A stretch of DNA of 64,000 nt from Azoarcus sp. (GTDB lineage: Bacteria > Pseudomonadota > Gammaproteobacteria > Burkholderiales > Rhodocyclaceae): positions 50,159 to 114,158 of the forward strand of contig JAIRMC010000106.1 in the NCBI GenBank assembly GCA_031258965.1. Direction: 5' to 3'. Below, piece by piece: positions 31,140 through 40,356 of this stretch (positions are counted from its first letter, which is position 1; every line of letters begins with the position of its first letter). The position numbers and the translations under genes are program-made. The notes beneath the pieces were generated by a model. The model ran no database searches. It was given only the letters and a program-made list of their open reading frames with translations, and was not told the origin of the DNA.

Positions 31140-31897
31140 GCGCCGCGCCGGACTGGCTCGACGCCATCCAGTGGGACGCGGCCGGTCTCGTGCCGGTCAT
31201 TGCGCAAGAAGCGGCCAGCGGCAAAATACTGATGTTCGCGTGGATGAACCGCGAGGCGCTGGCGCGCACCGTGGCGACGGGCGAGGCTGTCTACTGGTCG
31301 CGCTCGCGCGGACGCCTATGGCACAAGGGCGAAGAATCGGGCCATGTGCAGGAAGTGCGCGACATCCGCATCGATTGCGACGGCGATGCGGTGCTGCTTT
31401 CCATCGAACAGACAGGCGGCATCGCCTGCCATACCGGGCGGCAAAGCTGCTTTTACCGGCGCTACGCGGACGGCGGATGGCAGGACGCCGAGCCGGTGCT
31501 GAAAGATCCCAAAGACATCTACGGGAAACACGCCGGGGAGAGGATGAGCGCCACGACAGATACCGGAACCAACGCGGACGGCGACATTCTCGACCGGCTT
31601 TCCGCCACGCTCGCGGCGCGCCGTGGCGACGATCCGGAAACCTCCTATACGGCAAAGCTTTTTGCCAAGGGGCCGGATGCGATCCTAAAGAAAATCGGCG
31701 AGGAAGCCGCCGAACTCATCATGGCGAGCAAGGACGGCGAAAAAGTCGACATCGTCCATGAAGCGGCGGACGTGCTTTTTCACACCCTGGCGCTGCTCGT
31801 CTTCCATGGCCTTTCCATCGACGACGTGCGCCGGGAACTGGCACGGCGCGAAGGCGTCTCCGGCATCGAAGAAAAAAAGGCGCGCCAAGCCAAGTAA
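31136..31897 (+). CDS. hisI: Fused phosphoribosyl-AMP cyclohydrolase / phosphoribosyl-ATP pyrophosphatase (HisI + HisE in one frame)
   Basis: GTG start overlapping hisF stop; HisI motifs ([38 protein letters not shown]...[10 protein letters not shown]) then, with no stop, HisE ([32 protein letters not shown]). Internal ATG at 31544 has a GGGGAGAGG-like RBS. Confidence 0.88.
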   Translation: MSAAPDWLDAIQWDAAGLVPVIAQEAASGKILMFAWMNREALARTVATGEAVYWSRSRGRLWHKGEESGHVQEVRDIRIDCDGDAVLLSIEQTGGIACHTGRQSCFYRRYADGGWQDAEPVLKDPKDIYGKHAGERMSATTDTGTNADGDILDRLSATLAARRGDDPETSYTAKLFAKGPDAILKKIGEEAAELIMASKDGEKVDIVHEAADVLFHTLALLVFHGLSIDDVRRELARREGVSGIEEKKARQAK

Positions 31898-31947
31898 ACT
31901 TGCCTCCGGGTGAACATCCATCCTTGGGGAAAATCGGAAACCAGACC

Positions 31948-32298
31948 ATGAACGACTGTCTTTTCTGCAAAATCGCGGCGGGCGACATCCCTTCCAGGAA
32001 AGTCTACGAAGATGAACTAGTGATCGCTTTCCACGACATCCGCCCCCTGCGGCCTGTCCACATACTCGTCATCCCCAAGAAGCACATCACCTCGCTTGCC
32101 CATGTGGGCGCGGCGGACGAACCCGTGCTGGGACGCCTGCTGTCGATAGCGCAAAAGCTCGCGGCGGAAAACGGCAGCGCGGACGGCTTCCGCGGCATCA
32201 TCAACACTGGCAGGATTGGCGGGCAGGAAGTGCCGCACCTGCATCTACATATCCTGGGCGGTCCGGAACCGGTCGGCCCGATGGTCAAACACGATTAA
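31948..32298 (+). CDS. hinT: HIT-family hydrolase (HinT-like)
   Basis: DCLFCKIAAGDIPSRKVYEDE...EVPHLHLHILGG (HxHxHxx). Confidence 0.93.
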   Translation: MNDCLFCKIAAGDIPSRKVYEDELVIAFHDIRPLRPVHILVIPKKHITSLAHVGAADEPVLGRLLSIAQKLAAENGSADGFRGIINTGRIGGQEVPHLHLHILGGPEPVGPMVKHD

Positions 32299-32313
32299 CG
32301 GAGGGAAAACACC

Positions 32314-32556
32314 ATGGCAATCGGCCCGATGCAACTGTTGCTCATTTTATTGATCGTCGTCCTCATCTTCGGCACCAAGAAACTGCGCAATATCGGCCAG
32401 GATCTGGGCGGCGCGGTGCGCGGCTTCAAGGACGGCCTGAAAGAAAGCGAAGGCGCGGCCGCGCCTTCGCCCCAGATCGCCACGCGGGACGGCGCGGTGG
32501 TCATCGAGGGCGAAGCGCGCGAGAAAACCACCGATGACGCGGGGAAATCCGCTTGA
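32314..32556 (+). CDS. tatA: Sec-independent translocase TatA
   Basis: [37 protein letters not shown]. Confidence 0.94.
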   Translation: MAIGPMQLLLILLIVVLIFGTKKLRNIGQDLGGAVRGFKDGLKESEGAAAPSPQIATRDGAVVIEGEAREKTTDDAGKSA

Positions 32557-32599
32557 TTGCCGCCCATCCCGCGCGGCAATGACGACGGACGGCTGAAGC

Positions 32600-32986
32600 A
32601 TGTTTGATCTCGGCTTCTCGGAAATCGCCGTCATCGCCATCGTATTGCTGGTGGTGGTCGGCCCCGAACGCCTGCCCAGGGTGGCGCGCGCCGCAGGGCA
32701 TCTCCTCGGACGCTTCCATCGCTACGTCGCGGAAGTCAAAGCCGACATCCGGCGGGAAATCCAGATCGACGAACTGAAAACCCTGCGCGAGCAGGCCCAT
32801 GCACTGGATCAAACCCTGCGCGCCGAAGTGGGCGAAATCCAGTCCGAAGTACGGGAGGCGCTGATACTCACCGAAACTGCCCCCGCCCCGGACGATGCTG
32901 GCGGCGTCTCGTCCGCGCCGCCGGACGCGCCTGCCCCGGAAACCTCCTCCGCCCTTCCCGCCGCCGTGCCTACGGACAAAACATGA
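32600..32986 (+). CDS. tatB: Sec-independent translocase TatB
   Basis: MFDLGFSEIAVIAIVLLVVVGPERLPRVARAAGHLLGR. Confidence 0.94.
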   Translation: MFDLGFSEIAVIAIVLLVVVGPERLPRVARAAGHLLGRFHRYVAEVKADIRREIQIDELKTLREQAHALDQTLRAEVGEIQSEVREALILTETAPAPDDAGGVSSAPPDAPAPETSSALPAAVPTDKT

Positions 32987-33768
32987 GCGAAGAACCGCGG
33001 GAAGAAGACAGTTTTATTTCGCACCTGCTCGAACTGCGCACCCGGCTGCTGCGCGCCATCGTCGCCATTGGCGCGGTTTTCGTCTGCCTGATGCCCTGGT
33101 CGGGCGCGATCTACGACCTGCTCGCCAGCCCGCTGATTGCCGCCCTGCCGCCCGAAACGCGCATGATCGCCACCGGCGTCATCACGCCGTTCATGGTGCC
33201 GCTCAAAATCACTCTGCTGGCGGCCTTCGTACTGGCGCTGCCTTTCGTACTCTACCAAGCGTGGGCTTTCGTCGCGCCCGGTCTTTATGCGCATGAGCGC
33301 CGCCTGGCCTTGCCCCTGGTGGCGGGAAGCACGCTGCTTTTCCTCGCCGGCATGGCATTTTGCTACTTCTTCGTGTTTCGCATGGTGTTCGGCTTCATCG
33401 CCCAGTTTGCGCCGAAAAGCGTGATGCCCGCACCGGACATCGAGCAATACCTTTCTTTCGTGACAACGATGTTCATCGCCTTCGGCATGACCTTTGAAGT
33501 CCCCGTTGCCGTCATCCTGCTTGCCAGGGCCGGGGTCGTATCCGTGGCGAAGCTGCGCGAGATACGGCCCTACGTGATCGTCGGCGCCTTCATCGTCGCC
33601 GCCGTCGTCACGCCCCCGGACGTAGCCTCGCAAATCATGCTCGCCGTGCCCGTCTGCCTGCTGTACGAAGCGGGCATTCTCATCGCCAGCGCCCTCTCGC
33701 GGCCCGTGGCTGAAGCGAAAAACGAACCGGAGACAGCCGCCGGATCGGAAGATTCCCGTCCCCGATGA
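32983..33768 (+). CDS. tatC: Sec-independent translocase TatC
   Basis: SFISHLLELRTRLLRAIVAI...; overlapping start with tatB. Confidence 0.95.
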   Translation: MSEEPREEDSFISHLLELRTRLLRAIVAIGAVFVCLMPWSGAIYDLLASPLIAALPPETRMIATGVITPFMVPLKITLLAAFVLALPFVLYQAWAFVAPGLYAHERRLALPLVAGSTLLFLAGMAFCYFFVFRMVFGFIAQFAPKSVMPAPDIEQYLSFVTTMFIAFGMTFEVPVAVILLARAGVVSVAKLREIRPYVIVGAFIVAAVVTPPDVASQIMLAVPVCLLYEAGILIASALSRPVAEAKNEPETAAGSEDSRPR

Positions 33769-33785
33769 ATGCCGGTCAAAGCGCC

Positions 33786-33856
33786 GTCATTGCGAACGGA
33801 GCGCCGCCGCCCGCGCCGCGCGCGGATTGCCGCGTCGCTGCGCGCCTCGCAATGAC
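33786..33856. repeat. REP-like dispersed inverted repeat (GTCATTGCGA ... TCGCAATGAC)
   Basis: GTCATTGCGA at 33786 and TCGCAATGAC at 33847 flank GC-rich sequence containing GGATTGCCGCGTCGC; related half-elements at about 1179-1254, 19454-19490, 36500-36530 and 51603-51641. Confidence 0.6.
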
Positions 33857-33883
33857 GCCTGCTCGGCGTTTTCCCGGGTTTGT

Positions 33884-34807
33884 CTACGTAACATTCGATG
33901 CCGCCTCGTCATCCGAGCCGCTGATCCCTGATCTTTGATCCCTCATGAGGCTTTCACGCAAGAACGCGATAAACCGCTGTGTTTTCGCGGGCAGCAACCG
34001 CGTTTCGGTCATGGCATACACCGGCAGCGGCGCGCCGTGCCATTGGGGAAGCACGCGGCGCAGCCGCCCAGCGGCCAGATCGGCAGCGACCATCTCCTCC
34101 GGCAGCAAAATGACGCCCATATCGAGCGTTGCCAGTCGCCGGATCAGGCCCACGTTATTGAACGCGAACCGTCCGCCCGACGGAACCATGGCCGTTTCCG
34201 CGCCATTGTGCAAGGTCCACGCCTCGCCCCTGCGCAGGCTCAGGCATTCATGCCGTGCCAGATCGACAGGCGCCACCGGCTCGCCCGCCCGTTCGAGATA
34301 ACGCGGCGAAGCATAAAGACGGGCCGAAAACACCGTTAGCGGATGCGCGACCAACTGCGAATCCTCGGGCTTTCCCGCCCGGATCGCCACATCGAAATGC
34401 TCGCTCACCAGGTCGACCCGCCGGGGCGAAAGATCGAAATCAAAAGCGATGCCGGGATAGCGGCGCGCAAACTCCGCCATCGAGGGCGCGAGATAAACCG
34501 CGAAATCCGCGGGCAGTGACGCGCGCAACACCCCGCCCGGCTGCGCCAGCATCTCGCCAAGCTGCTCGTGCGCGAGCCGCGCCTCCTCCACGATGCGCTT
34601 GCAACGCTCGAAATAAATCCGCCCCGCCTCGGATAAAGCCAGCTTGCGCGTTGTACGGTGCAGCAGCCGCAAACCGATTTTCTTCTCCAGCGCCCCGATC
34701 CGTCGAGACAAGGTTGAACCCGGCATCCCCATCGCCTCGGCGGCGGCGCGAAAACTCCGCGCCTTCACCACCTCCACGAACAGGGCCATATCGTCCAGAA
34801 ATTCCAT
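33884..34807 (-). CDS. LysR-family transcriptional regulator
   Basis: FVEVVKARSFRAAAEAMGMPGSTLSRRIGALEKKIGLRLLHRTTRKLALSEAG; divergent from OYE gene. Confidence 0.92.
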   Translation of the reverse strand: MEFLDDMALFVEVVKARSFRAAAEAMGMPGSTLSRRIGALEKKIGLRLLHRTTRKLALSEAGRIYFERCKRIVEEARLAHEQLGEMLAQPGGVLRASLPADFAVYLAPSMAEFARRYPGIAFDFDLSPRRVDLVSEHFDVAIRAGKPEDSQLVAHPLTVFSARLYASPRYLERAGEPVAPVDLARHECLSLRRGEAWTLHNGAETAMVPSGGRFAFNNVGLIRRLATLDMGVILLPEEMVAADLAAGRLRRVLPQWHGAPLPVYAMTETRLLPAKTQRFIAFLRESLMRDQRSGISGSDDEAASNVT

Positions 34808-34959
34808 AAAGATTATCCCGTCAATGGATTGCTGTTCTCCAGCCAGCCCTGTTTATTCCGCCCGGAGAAAAGCCGATCATCCCCGTTGCCGCTTCGGGCA
34901 GCCGGAAGCCGCCCGCCCGCGACATTCCTTTCCACCGCGGCATTACCAAGGATTTTCAC

Positions 34960-36012
34960 ATGAGCCAACTATTCATGCCCCTGCGCATCGGGCCATATTC
35001 TCTCCCCAACCGCCTCGTCATGGCGCCGATGACCCGCTCGCGCGCCGACGCCGATGGCGTCCCCGGAGAACTCATCGCCCTCTACTACGCCCAGCGCGCC
35101 AGCGCCGGACTCATCATCAGCGAAGGCGTCTACCCCTCCGCCATGGGCAAAGGCTACCCGCGCACGCCCGGCATCATCAACGAAACCCAGGCCGCCGCCT
35201 GGAAGCGCGTCGCCGGCGCCGTACACGCCAAAGGCGGGCGCATCTTCATGCAGATCATGCACTGCGGGCGCATTTCGCATCCCGCCCTGCTGCCGGACGG
35301 CGAGCAGCCGGTCGCCCCTTCCCCCATCAGGCCCGCCGGACAAGTCTGGACAGACACCGGCCCGCAAGACTTCGTCACTCCGCGCGCGCTCGGCCTGGAC
35401 GAAATCGCCGCCGTCATCGACAGCTACCGCGCGGCCACGCGCCGGGCGCTCCAGGCCGGTTTCGACGGCGTGGAACTCCACGCCGCATCGGGCTACCTGC
35501 CCGAACAGTTCCTCTCGTCGGGCAGCAATTGCCGCACGGATCAATACGGCGGCCCGGTCGAAAACCGCGCCCGTTTCATCCTGGAAACCCTCGCGGCCAT
35601 GATCGCGGAAGCGGGCGGCGGTCGCGTCGGCATCAAGATCTCGCCGGAAATGAACTTCAACGACATCTCCGACGCCCACCCGCGGGAGACCTACACCTGG
35701 CTCGTAGACCACCTGCGCGGCCTCGACCTTGCCTACCTGCACGTCGCCCTGTTCGGCGCCGACACCGGCTACCATGCCCTGCTGCGCCCGCGCTTCGACG
35801 GCGTCTACTTCCTCGGCGGCGGCCTTGACCAGACCAAGGCCGAAACCGCGCTGGACGAAGGGCGGGCCGATGCCGTGGTTTTTGGCAATGCTTTCATCGC
35901 CAACCCGGACTTGCCCGAACGTTTCCGCCAAGGCGCGCCGCTCAATACCCCGGACAAGACCACCTTCTACAGCCCCGGCGCGCAAGGCTATACCGACTAT
36001 CCCGGCCTGTAG
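34960..36012 (+). CDS. Old yellow enzyme / alkene reductase (NemA-like)
   Basis: LFMPLRIGPYSLPNRLVMAPMTRSRADADGVPGELIALYYAQRASAGLIISEG...GVELHAASGYLPEQFLSSGSNCRTDQYGG. Confidence 0.92.
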   Translation: MSQLFMPLRIGPYSLPNRLVMAPMTRSRADADGVPGELIALYYAQRASAGLIISEGVYPSAMGKGYPRTPGIINETQAAAWKRVAGAVHAKGGRIFMQIMHCGRISHPALLPDGEQPVAPSPIRPAGQVWTDTGPQDFVTPRALGLDEIAAVIDSYRAATRRALQAGFDGVELHAASGYLPEQFLSSGSNCRTDQYGGPVENRARFILETLAAMIAEAGGGRVGIKISPEMNFNDISDAHPRETYTWLVDHLRGLDLAYLHVALFGADTGYHALLRPRFDGVYFLGGGLDQTKAETALDEGRADAVVFGNAFIANPDLPERFRQGAPLNTPDKTTFYSPGAQGYTDYPGL

Positions 36013-36160
36013 GGATCGGAGTAGCAAGGCGGCGCGCCGCGTAAAACGACATTTGATCCCTGACGCCTGATTGCGCCTGACGCCGCAATGACGAGGGCGG
36101 GCGTCGTCTCCAGAAGCGTGGGTTCCGAAGGCGCGCCGCGCCGTGAAATCGGTTTGGGTT

Positions 36161-36474
36161 GAACGGGCGGCGGTTCGGGCCGCTGTAACGTTACAACAGG
36201 CTGAACGGGCGGCGGTTCGGGCCGCCGTAACGTTACAACAGCCTGAACGGGCGGCGGTTCGAGCCACTGTAACGTTACAACAGCCTGAATGGGCGGCGGT
36301 TTGGGCTGCCGTAACGTTACAACAGCCTGAATGGGCGGCGGTTCGGGCCGCCGTAACGTTACAACAGGCTAAACGGGCGGCGGTTCGGGCCGCCGTAACG
36401 TTACAACAGGCTGAACGGGCGGCGGTTTGGGCCGCCATAACGTTACAACAGGCTGAACGGGCGGCGGTTCGGAC
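36161..36474. repeat. 42-bp tandem repeat array, 7 full units plus a partial eighth
   Basis: Unit gaacgggcggcggttcgggccgccgtaacgttacaacaggct; starts at 36161, 36203, 36245, 36287, 36329, 36371, 36413, 36455. Confidence 0.97.
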
Positions 36475-36569
36475 CGGAATGCCGTGCCGCCATGCGGCCC
36501 ATGGATTGCCGCGCTTCGCTCGCAATGATGATTTATTGACGGACCGGATATTCTCCGGAAGCGGGAACC

Positions 36570-37271
36570 TCAGCGCGGCTTCACTCCTTCGAGAAAAATA
36601 TCGACCGCCGCGCCGATATGGGCTTCGATTTCCGCCTCGGAAAGCGGCGGACGTATGCGCAGCGCGCGCTCCAGATAAAGATTGCCTCGAACCATGCCGG
36701 TGAAACAACCGGCCGCGCTGGCGCAATCCCTTACCGCGATTTCGCCCCGCCCTCGCGCGGCTTCGAGAATGTCCGCCAGCAACTTCATGCCTTTGCCCGG
36801 CCCTTTGGCGTAGAAGGTTCTTGCGCGCGAGGGGGAAGTAAGGCTGTCCTGCATGATGAGGCGGCTCATGCCGATGCCGTGCTCCGACATCAGGACGCAA
36901 ACCAGTCTGCGCGCGAAGTGGGTGAGCGCGGCGCGCAAGTCCATGTTGCGGTCGATGCCTTCGTGCAGCGCCGGAAGAATCTCGCCCGAGATTTCCGCCA
37001 GCAGCGCGTCCCGCAACCCTTCCTTGCCGCCGAATTCAGTGTAGATACTGCGCCGGGAGCCGCCCGCGCGTTTAATGATGGCGTCCAGGCTAGGGATAGT
37101 GACGTTCTGCTCGACGGAGAGTTCCTTCGCCGCTTGCAACAGGGCGGTGCGGCGATCGCTGTGTTTGAGCCGCCGGGGTTTGGGCGCGGCGCTGGCGGGA
37201 GTCGAGCCAGCGCGCTCCGGCGCTTGCCGTCGCGGCCCGGCGTTTGGCCGTTTGTCGTGCTGCATTTCCAT
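36570..37271 (-). CDS. TetR-family transcriptional regulator
   Basis: RTALLQAAKELSVEQNVTIPSLDAIIKRAGGSRRSIYTEFGGKEGLRDALLAE HTH; divergent to emrAB-like genes. Confidence 0.9.
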   Translation of the reverse strand: MEMQHDKRPNAGPRRQAPERAGSTPASAAPKPRRLKHSDRRTALLQAAKELSVEQNVTIPSLDAIIKRAGGSRRSIYTEFGGKEGLRDALLAEISGEILPALHEGIDRNMDLRAALTHFARRLVCVLMSEHGIGMSRLIMQDSLTSPSRARTFYAKGPGKGMKLLADILEAARGRGEIAVRDCASAAGCFTGMVRGNLYLERALRIRPPLSEAEIEAHIGAAVDIFLEGVKPR

Positions 37272-37355
37272 ACCTTTCAGGAAGTTGGACTTTTTTCATT
37301 GATCCGTCGCGCGCGCAACAGGGTTCCCGTTGCGCGGCGGGGGGATTTGCCTTTT

Positions 37356-37375
37356 ATGGTACTGCCAAGTACCAT
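37356..37375. promoter_or_regulatory. Perfect palindromic operator candidate ATGGTACT-GCCA-AGTACCAT
   Basis: 20-bp inverted repeat in the tetR/emrA divergent intergenic region. Confidence 0.65.
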
Positions 37376-37433
37376 TTCCGGGAACCGGTACCCTTCAGTA
37401 TCAAAACAACGAGGCGGATATTCCCCGGAGCCT

Positions 37434-38642
37434 ATGAACATGAGTACACAGGATGCGCCGCTCCCCGCTGCCGGTTCGCCGCCATCGGCGTCTTTCGCCA
37501 ACGGTAGCGCGCGCGGGCGGGCGATGCTGGTTCTAACGCTGGTTTTTCTCGGCATCGCGGCTTTGTACAGCGTTTATTGGTTCTTCGTCCTGCGTTGGCG
37601 GGAGTCGACCGATGATGCTTATGTCGCTGGGCACGTTGTGCAGATCACGCCGCAGATCGGCGGTACGGTAAAGGCCGTGTTTGTCGACGATACCGATGCC
37701 GTGGCGGCGGGCGATACGCTGGTGGAACTGGACGCGGCGGACAGCCGCGTGGCGCTGGATCAGGCGGAGGCGGCGCTGGCGCAGGCGGTGCGTGAAGTGC
37801 GGGTGCTCAGTGTCAAGAACGACGCGCTGCGCGCCGAAGTGGCGGTGCGCCAGTCGGAGGTCGACCGCTTGACGCAGGATTTGGCGCGGCGCACGGAAAT
37901 CGTCCGGCGCGGGTTCGTCTCCAGGGAAGACTTCGAGCACACGCGCGAGGCGTTGCGGATGGCGCAATCCGCGCTGATCGCGGCGCGGGAGCAACTGGCG
38001 GCGAACCGGGTGCTGACGGCGGGCGCCGAACTCGATAACCACCCCGGCGTGCTCCAGGCGGCCTCGAAAGTGGAAGAAGCTTGGCTGGCCTGGTCGCGTG
38101 CGCGCATCGTCGCGCCGGTCGCCGGGCAGGTGGCGAAACGCACGGTGCAAGTGGGGCAGCGGGTGGCGGCGGGCACGCCGCTCATGGCGGTGGCGGCCTT
38201 GCGCCAGTTGTGGGTGGAAGCGAATTTCAAGGAAGTGCAGCTTGGCAAGATGCGCGTCGGCCAGCCCGTGACGCTGACCGCCGATTTCCACGGCGCCAGC
38301 GTCGAGTATCGTGGCCGCGTCGCCGGGATGGCCGCGGGTACGGGCAGCGCCTTTGCGTTGTTGCCCGCGCAAAACGCCACCGGCAACTGGATCAAGGTGG
38401 TGCAGCGGGTACCCGTGCGGGTGGCGCTGGAACCGGCGCAATTGGAAGAATATCCGCTGCGCATTGGCCTGTCGATGCAGGCGACGGTGGACATCCACGA
38501 CAATGGCGGCGCGGCGATCAACGCCGGGACAGGGAATGCCGCCGTGAAACCGTCGCCGGAGCCGTCCTCGGACGCGCTGGGCAAGGCGCGCGCCCGGATC
38601 GCGGAAATCATCCGCGAACACAGCGGCGGCGGCGGAAAGTAA
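37434..38642 (+). CDS. HlyD/EmrA-family membrane fusion protein
   Basis: YSVYWFFVLRWRESTDDAYVAGHVVQITPQIGGTVKAVFVDDTDAVAAGDTLVELDAADSRVALDQAEAAL. Confidence 0.92.
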   Translation: MNMSTQDAPLPAAGSPPSASFANGSARGRAMLVLTLVFLGIAALYSVYWFFVLRWRESTDDAYVAGHVVQITPQIGGTVKAVFVDDTDAVAAGDTLVELDAADSRVALDQAEAALAQAVREVRVLSVKNDALRAEVAVRQSEVDRLTQDLARRTEIVRRGFVSREDFEHTREALRMAQSALIAAREQLAANRVLTAGAELDNHPGVLQAASKVEEAWLAWSRARIVAPVAGQVAKRTVQVGQRVAAGTPLMAVAALRQLWVEANFKEVQLGKMRVGQPVTLTADFHGASVEYRGRVAGMAAGTGSAFALLPAQNATGNWIKVVQRVPVRVALEPAQLEEYPLRIGLSMQATVDIHDNGGAAINAGTGNAAVKPSPEPSSDALGKARARIAEIIREHSGGGGK

Positions 38643-38648
38643 GCCGCG

Positions 38649-40190
38649 ATGTCCGGCCCCGCCCGTTCCGCCGGTTTTCCGCCGCTCGAAGGGCGCGCGC
38701 GGGTGTTGGCAACGCTCTCATTGGCGCTGGCGACCTTGATGAACGTGCTCGACACGACCATCGCCAATGTGTCCATCCCCACCATTTCGGGCGACATCGG
38801 CGTTTCGGCGAGCCAAGGGACGTGGGTCATCACCTCGTTCGCGGTCGCCAACGCCATCTCGGTGCCGCTCTCCGGATGGCTGGCGCGGCGTTTCGGGCAA
38901 GTGCGGGTGTTTGTCGTGTCGACGCTGCTCTTTGTCCTCGCCTCGTGGCTGTGCGGGCTGTCGCGCAGCCTCGACATGCTGATAACGTTCCGCGTCATAC
39001 AGGGCCTGGTGGCGGGGCCGATGATTCCGCTCTCGCAATCGCTGCTCCTGCAATGCTACCCGGCGGCCAAAAGCGGCACGGCGCTGGCGATCTGGTCGAT
39101 GACGACGACGGTCGCGCCGGTGATCGGCCCCATCCTCGGCGGCTGGATTTCGGACAACATGGCCTGGGGCTGGATTTTCTACATCAACATCCCGGCTGGG
39201 CTGCTGGCGGCGGGCATGAGCTGGATGCTGCTCAAGCAGCGCGAGTCGCCCGCCGCCCGCCTGCCGGTCGATACGGTAGGGCTGGTTCTGCTGGCGGTCT
39301 GGGTCGGCGCCATGCAGTTGACGCTCGACCGGGGCAAGGAACTGGACTGGTTCGGCTCCACCGAAATCGTCGCCCTGACGGTTATTGCCGTGGTGGGCTT
39401 TTGTTTCTTCCTCGCGTGGGAGTTGACGGAAAAACATCCCATCGTGGATCTGGGCCTTTTCAAGAAAAGCAGCTTCACGTCCGGAACCTTGGCGCTCTCG
39501 CTCGGGTACGGCATTTTTTTCGCCGGTATCGTCGTGCAGCCCCTGTGGATGCAGCAATACATGGGCTACACCGCCACCTGGGCGGGGCTTGCCACGGCGC
39601 CCGCCGGGCTGCTGGCGATCCTGTTCATGCCCCTGGTGGGCAAGTCATTGGGAAAGGTCGACCCCCGCATCTTCGCGGCGCTTGCGTTCGCCATTCTGGC
39701 GCTCGCCTCTTTCATGCGCGCCGGGTTCAACACCGACATGGCTTTTTTCGACATGGTTGCGCCCCAGCTTGTCCAGGGCATTGCCATGGCGGGGTTTTTC
39801 GTGCCGCTGACGGCGATTTTGCTCTCCGGTCTCGACCCCGCGCAGGTGCCCGCCGCCGCGGGGCTGTCCAATTTCGCGCGGATCACGGCGGGTGCGTTCG
39901 GCGCGTCGATTTCAGTCACGCTCTGGGAAAACCGCGCCGCCCTGCATCACGCGCAACTGGCCGAGGCGATCGACCCCTACCGGCCGGCGGCGCGGATGGC
40001 GCTTGAAGAACTGCAAAAACGCGGCATGGATCAGGCGCAGGCGCTGGCGACGATCAACCGCATGATCGACACGCAATCGGCCACGCTCTCGTTGACGGAG
40101 TTTTTCTGGGCCTCGGGAGGCGCGTTCCTGCTGCTGATCACGCTGCTCTTGCTGGCACGGCCATCAAGGGCGGGCATGCCGGGAAGGTGA
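38649..40190 (+). CDS. DHA2-family MFS efflux transporter (EmrB/QacA)
   Basis: LATLMNVLDTTIANVSIPTISGDIGVSASQGTWVITSFAVANAISVPLSGWLARRFGQVR. Confidence 0.93.
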   Translation: MSGPARSAGFPPLEGRARVLATLSLALATLMNVLDTTIANVSIPTISGDIGVSASQGTWVITSFAVANAISVPLSGWLARRFGQVRVFVVSTLLFVLASWLCGLSRSLDMLITFRVIQGLVAGPMIPLSQSLLLQCYPAAKSGTALAIWSMTTTVAPVIGPILGGWISDNMAWGWIFYINIPAGLLAAGMSWMLLKQRESPAARLPVDTVGLVLLAVWVGAMQLTLDRGKELDWFGSTEIVALTVIAVVGFCFFLAWELTEKHPIVDLGLFKKSSFTSGTLALSLGYGIFFAGIVVQPLWMQQYMGYTATWAGLATAPAGLLAILFMPLVGKSLGKVDPRIFAALAFAILALASFMRAGFNTDMAFFDMVAPQLVQGIAMAGFFVPLTAILLSGLDPAQVPAAAGLSNFARITAGAFGASISVTLWENRAALHHAQLAEAIDPYRPAARMALEELQKRGMDQAQALATINRMIDTQSATLSLTEFFWASGGAFLLLITLLLLARPSRAGMPGR

Positions 40191-40218
40191 AAGCGGCGAC
40201 GCGCGCCTTGTCAGAAAA

Positions 40219-40244
40219 TGACAACGCAAGATGCCGCGTTGTCA
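40219..40244. promoter_or_regulatory. Inverted repeat TGACAACGC-N8-GCGTTGTCA, candidate upstream activator site for pilA
   Basis: Perfect 9-bp arms about 50 bp upstream of the sigma54-like promoter; additional TTGTCA half-site at 40208 and TGTGTCAC at about 40268. Confidence 0.5.
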
Positions 40245-40295
40245 CTTCCGGACGTTTTGGCGTGCGCTGTGTCACGCCAAAGCGCCGCCCGCGCC

Positions 40296-40311
40296 TGGCA
40301 TGAGCCTTGCT
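40296..40311 (+). promoter_or_regulatory. Sigma54 (-24/-12) promoter candidate
   Basis: TGGCATG-AGCC-TTGCT versus consensus TGGCACG-N4-TTGCW; 46 nt upstream of the pilin ATG. Confidence 0.75.
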
Positions 40312-40356
40312 GGTAAGCAGTCGATGGCGCGTTCGCCATGCCAACAGGAGATTGAA

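Noticed and set aside
31900-33768. hinT-tatABC next to the his genes as an unusual linkage
   Set aside because: This linkage is common in beta-proteobacteria.
36161-36474. Possible CRISPR array
   Set aside because: Units are contiguous with no unique spacers, and no cas genes are present in the window.
36143-36703. Repeat-containing protein (186 aa) as a real gene
   Set aside because: Open on both strands, mostly nonsynonymous unit differences and no convincing RBS; treated as noncoding repeat.
34969-36900. 643-aa minus-strand ORF across the OYE gene and the repeat array
   Set aside because: Antisense to NemA-like coding sequence and to the tandem array; low-complexity composition.
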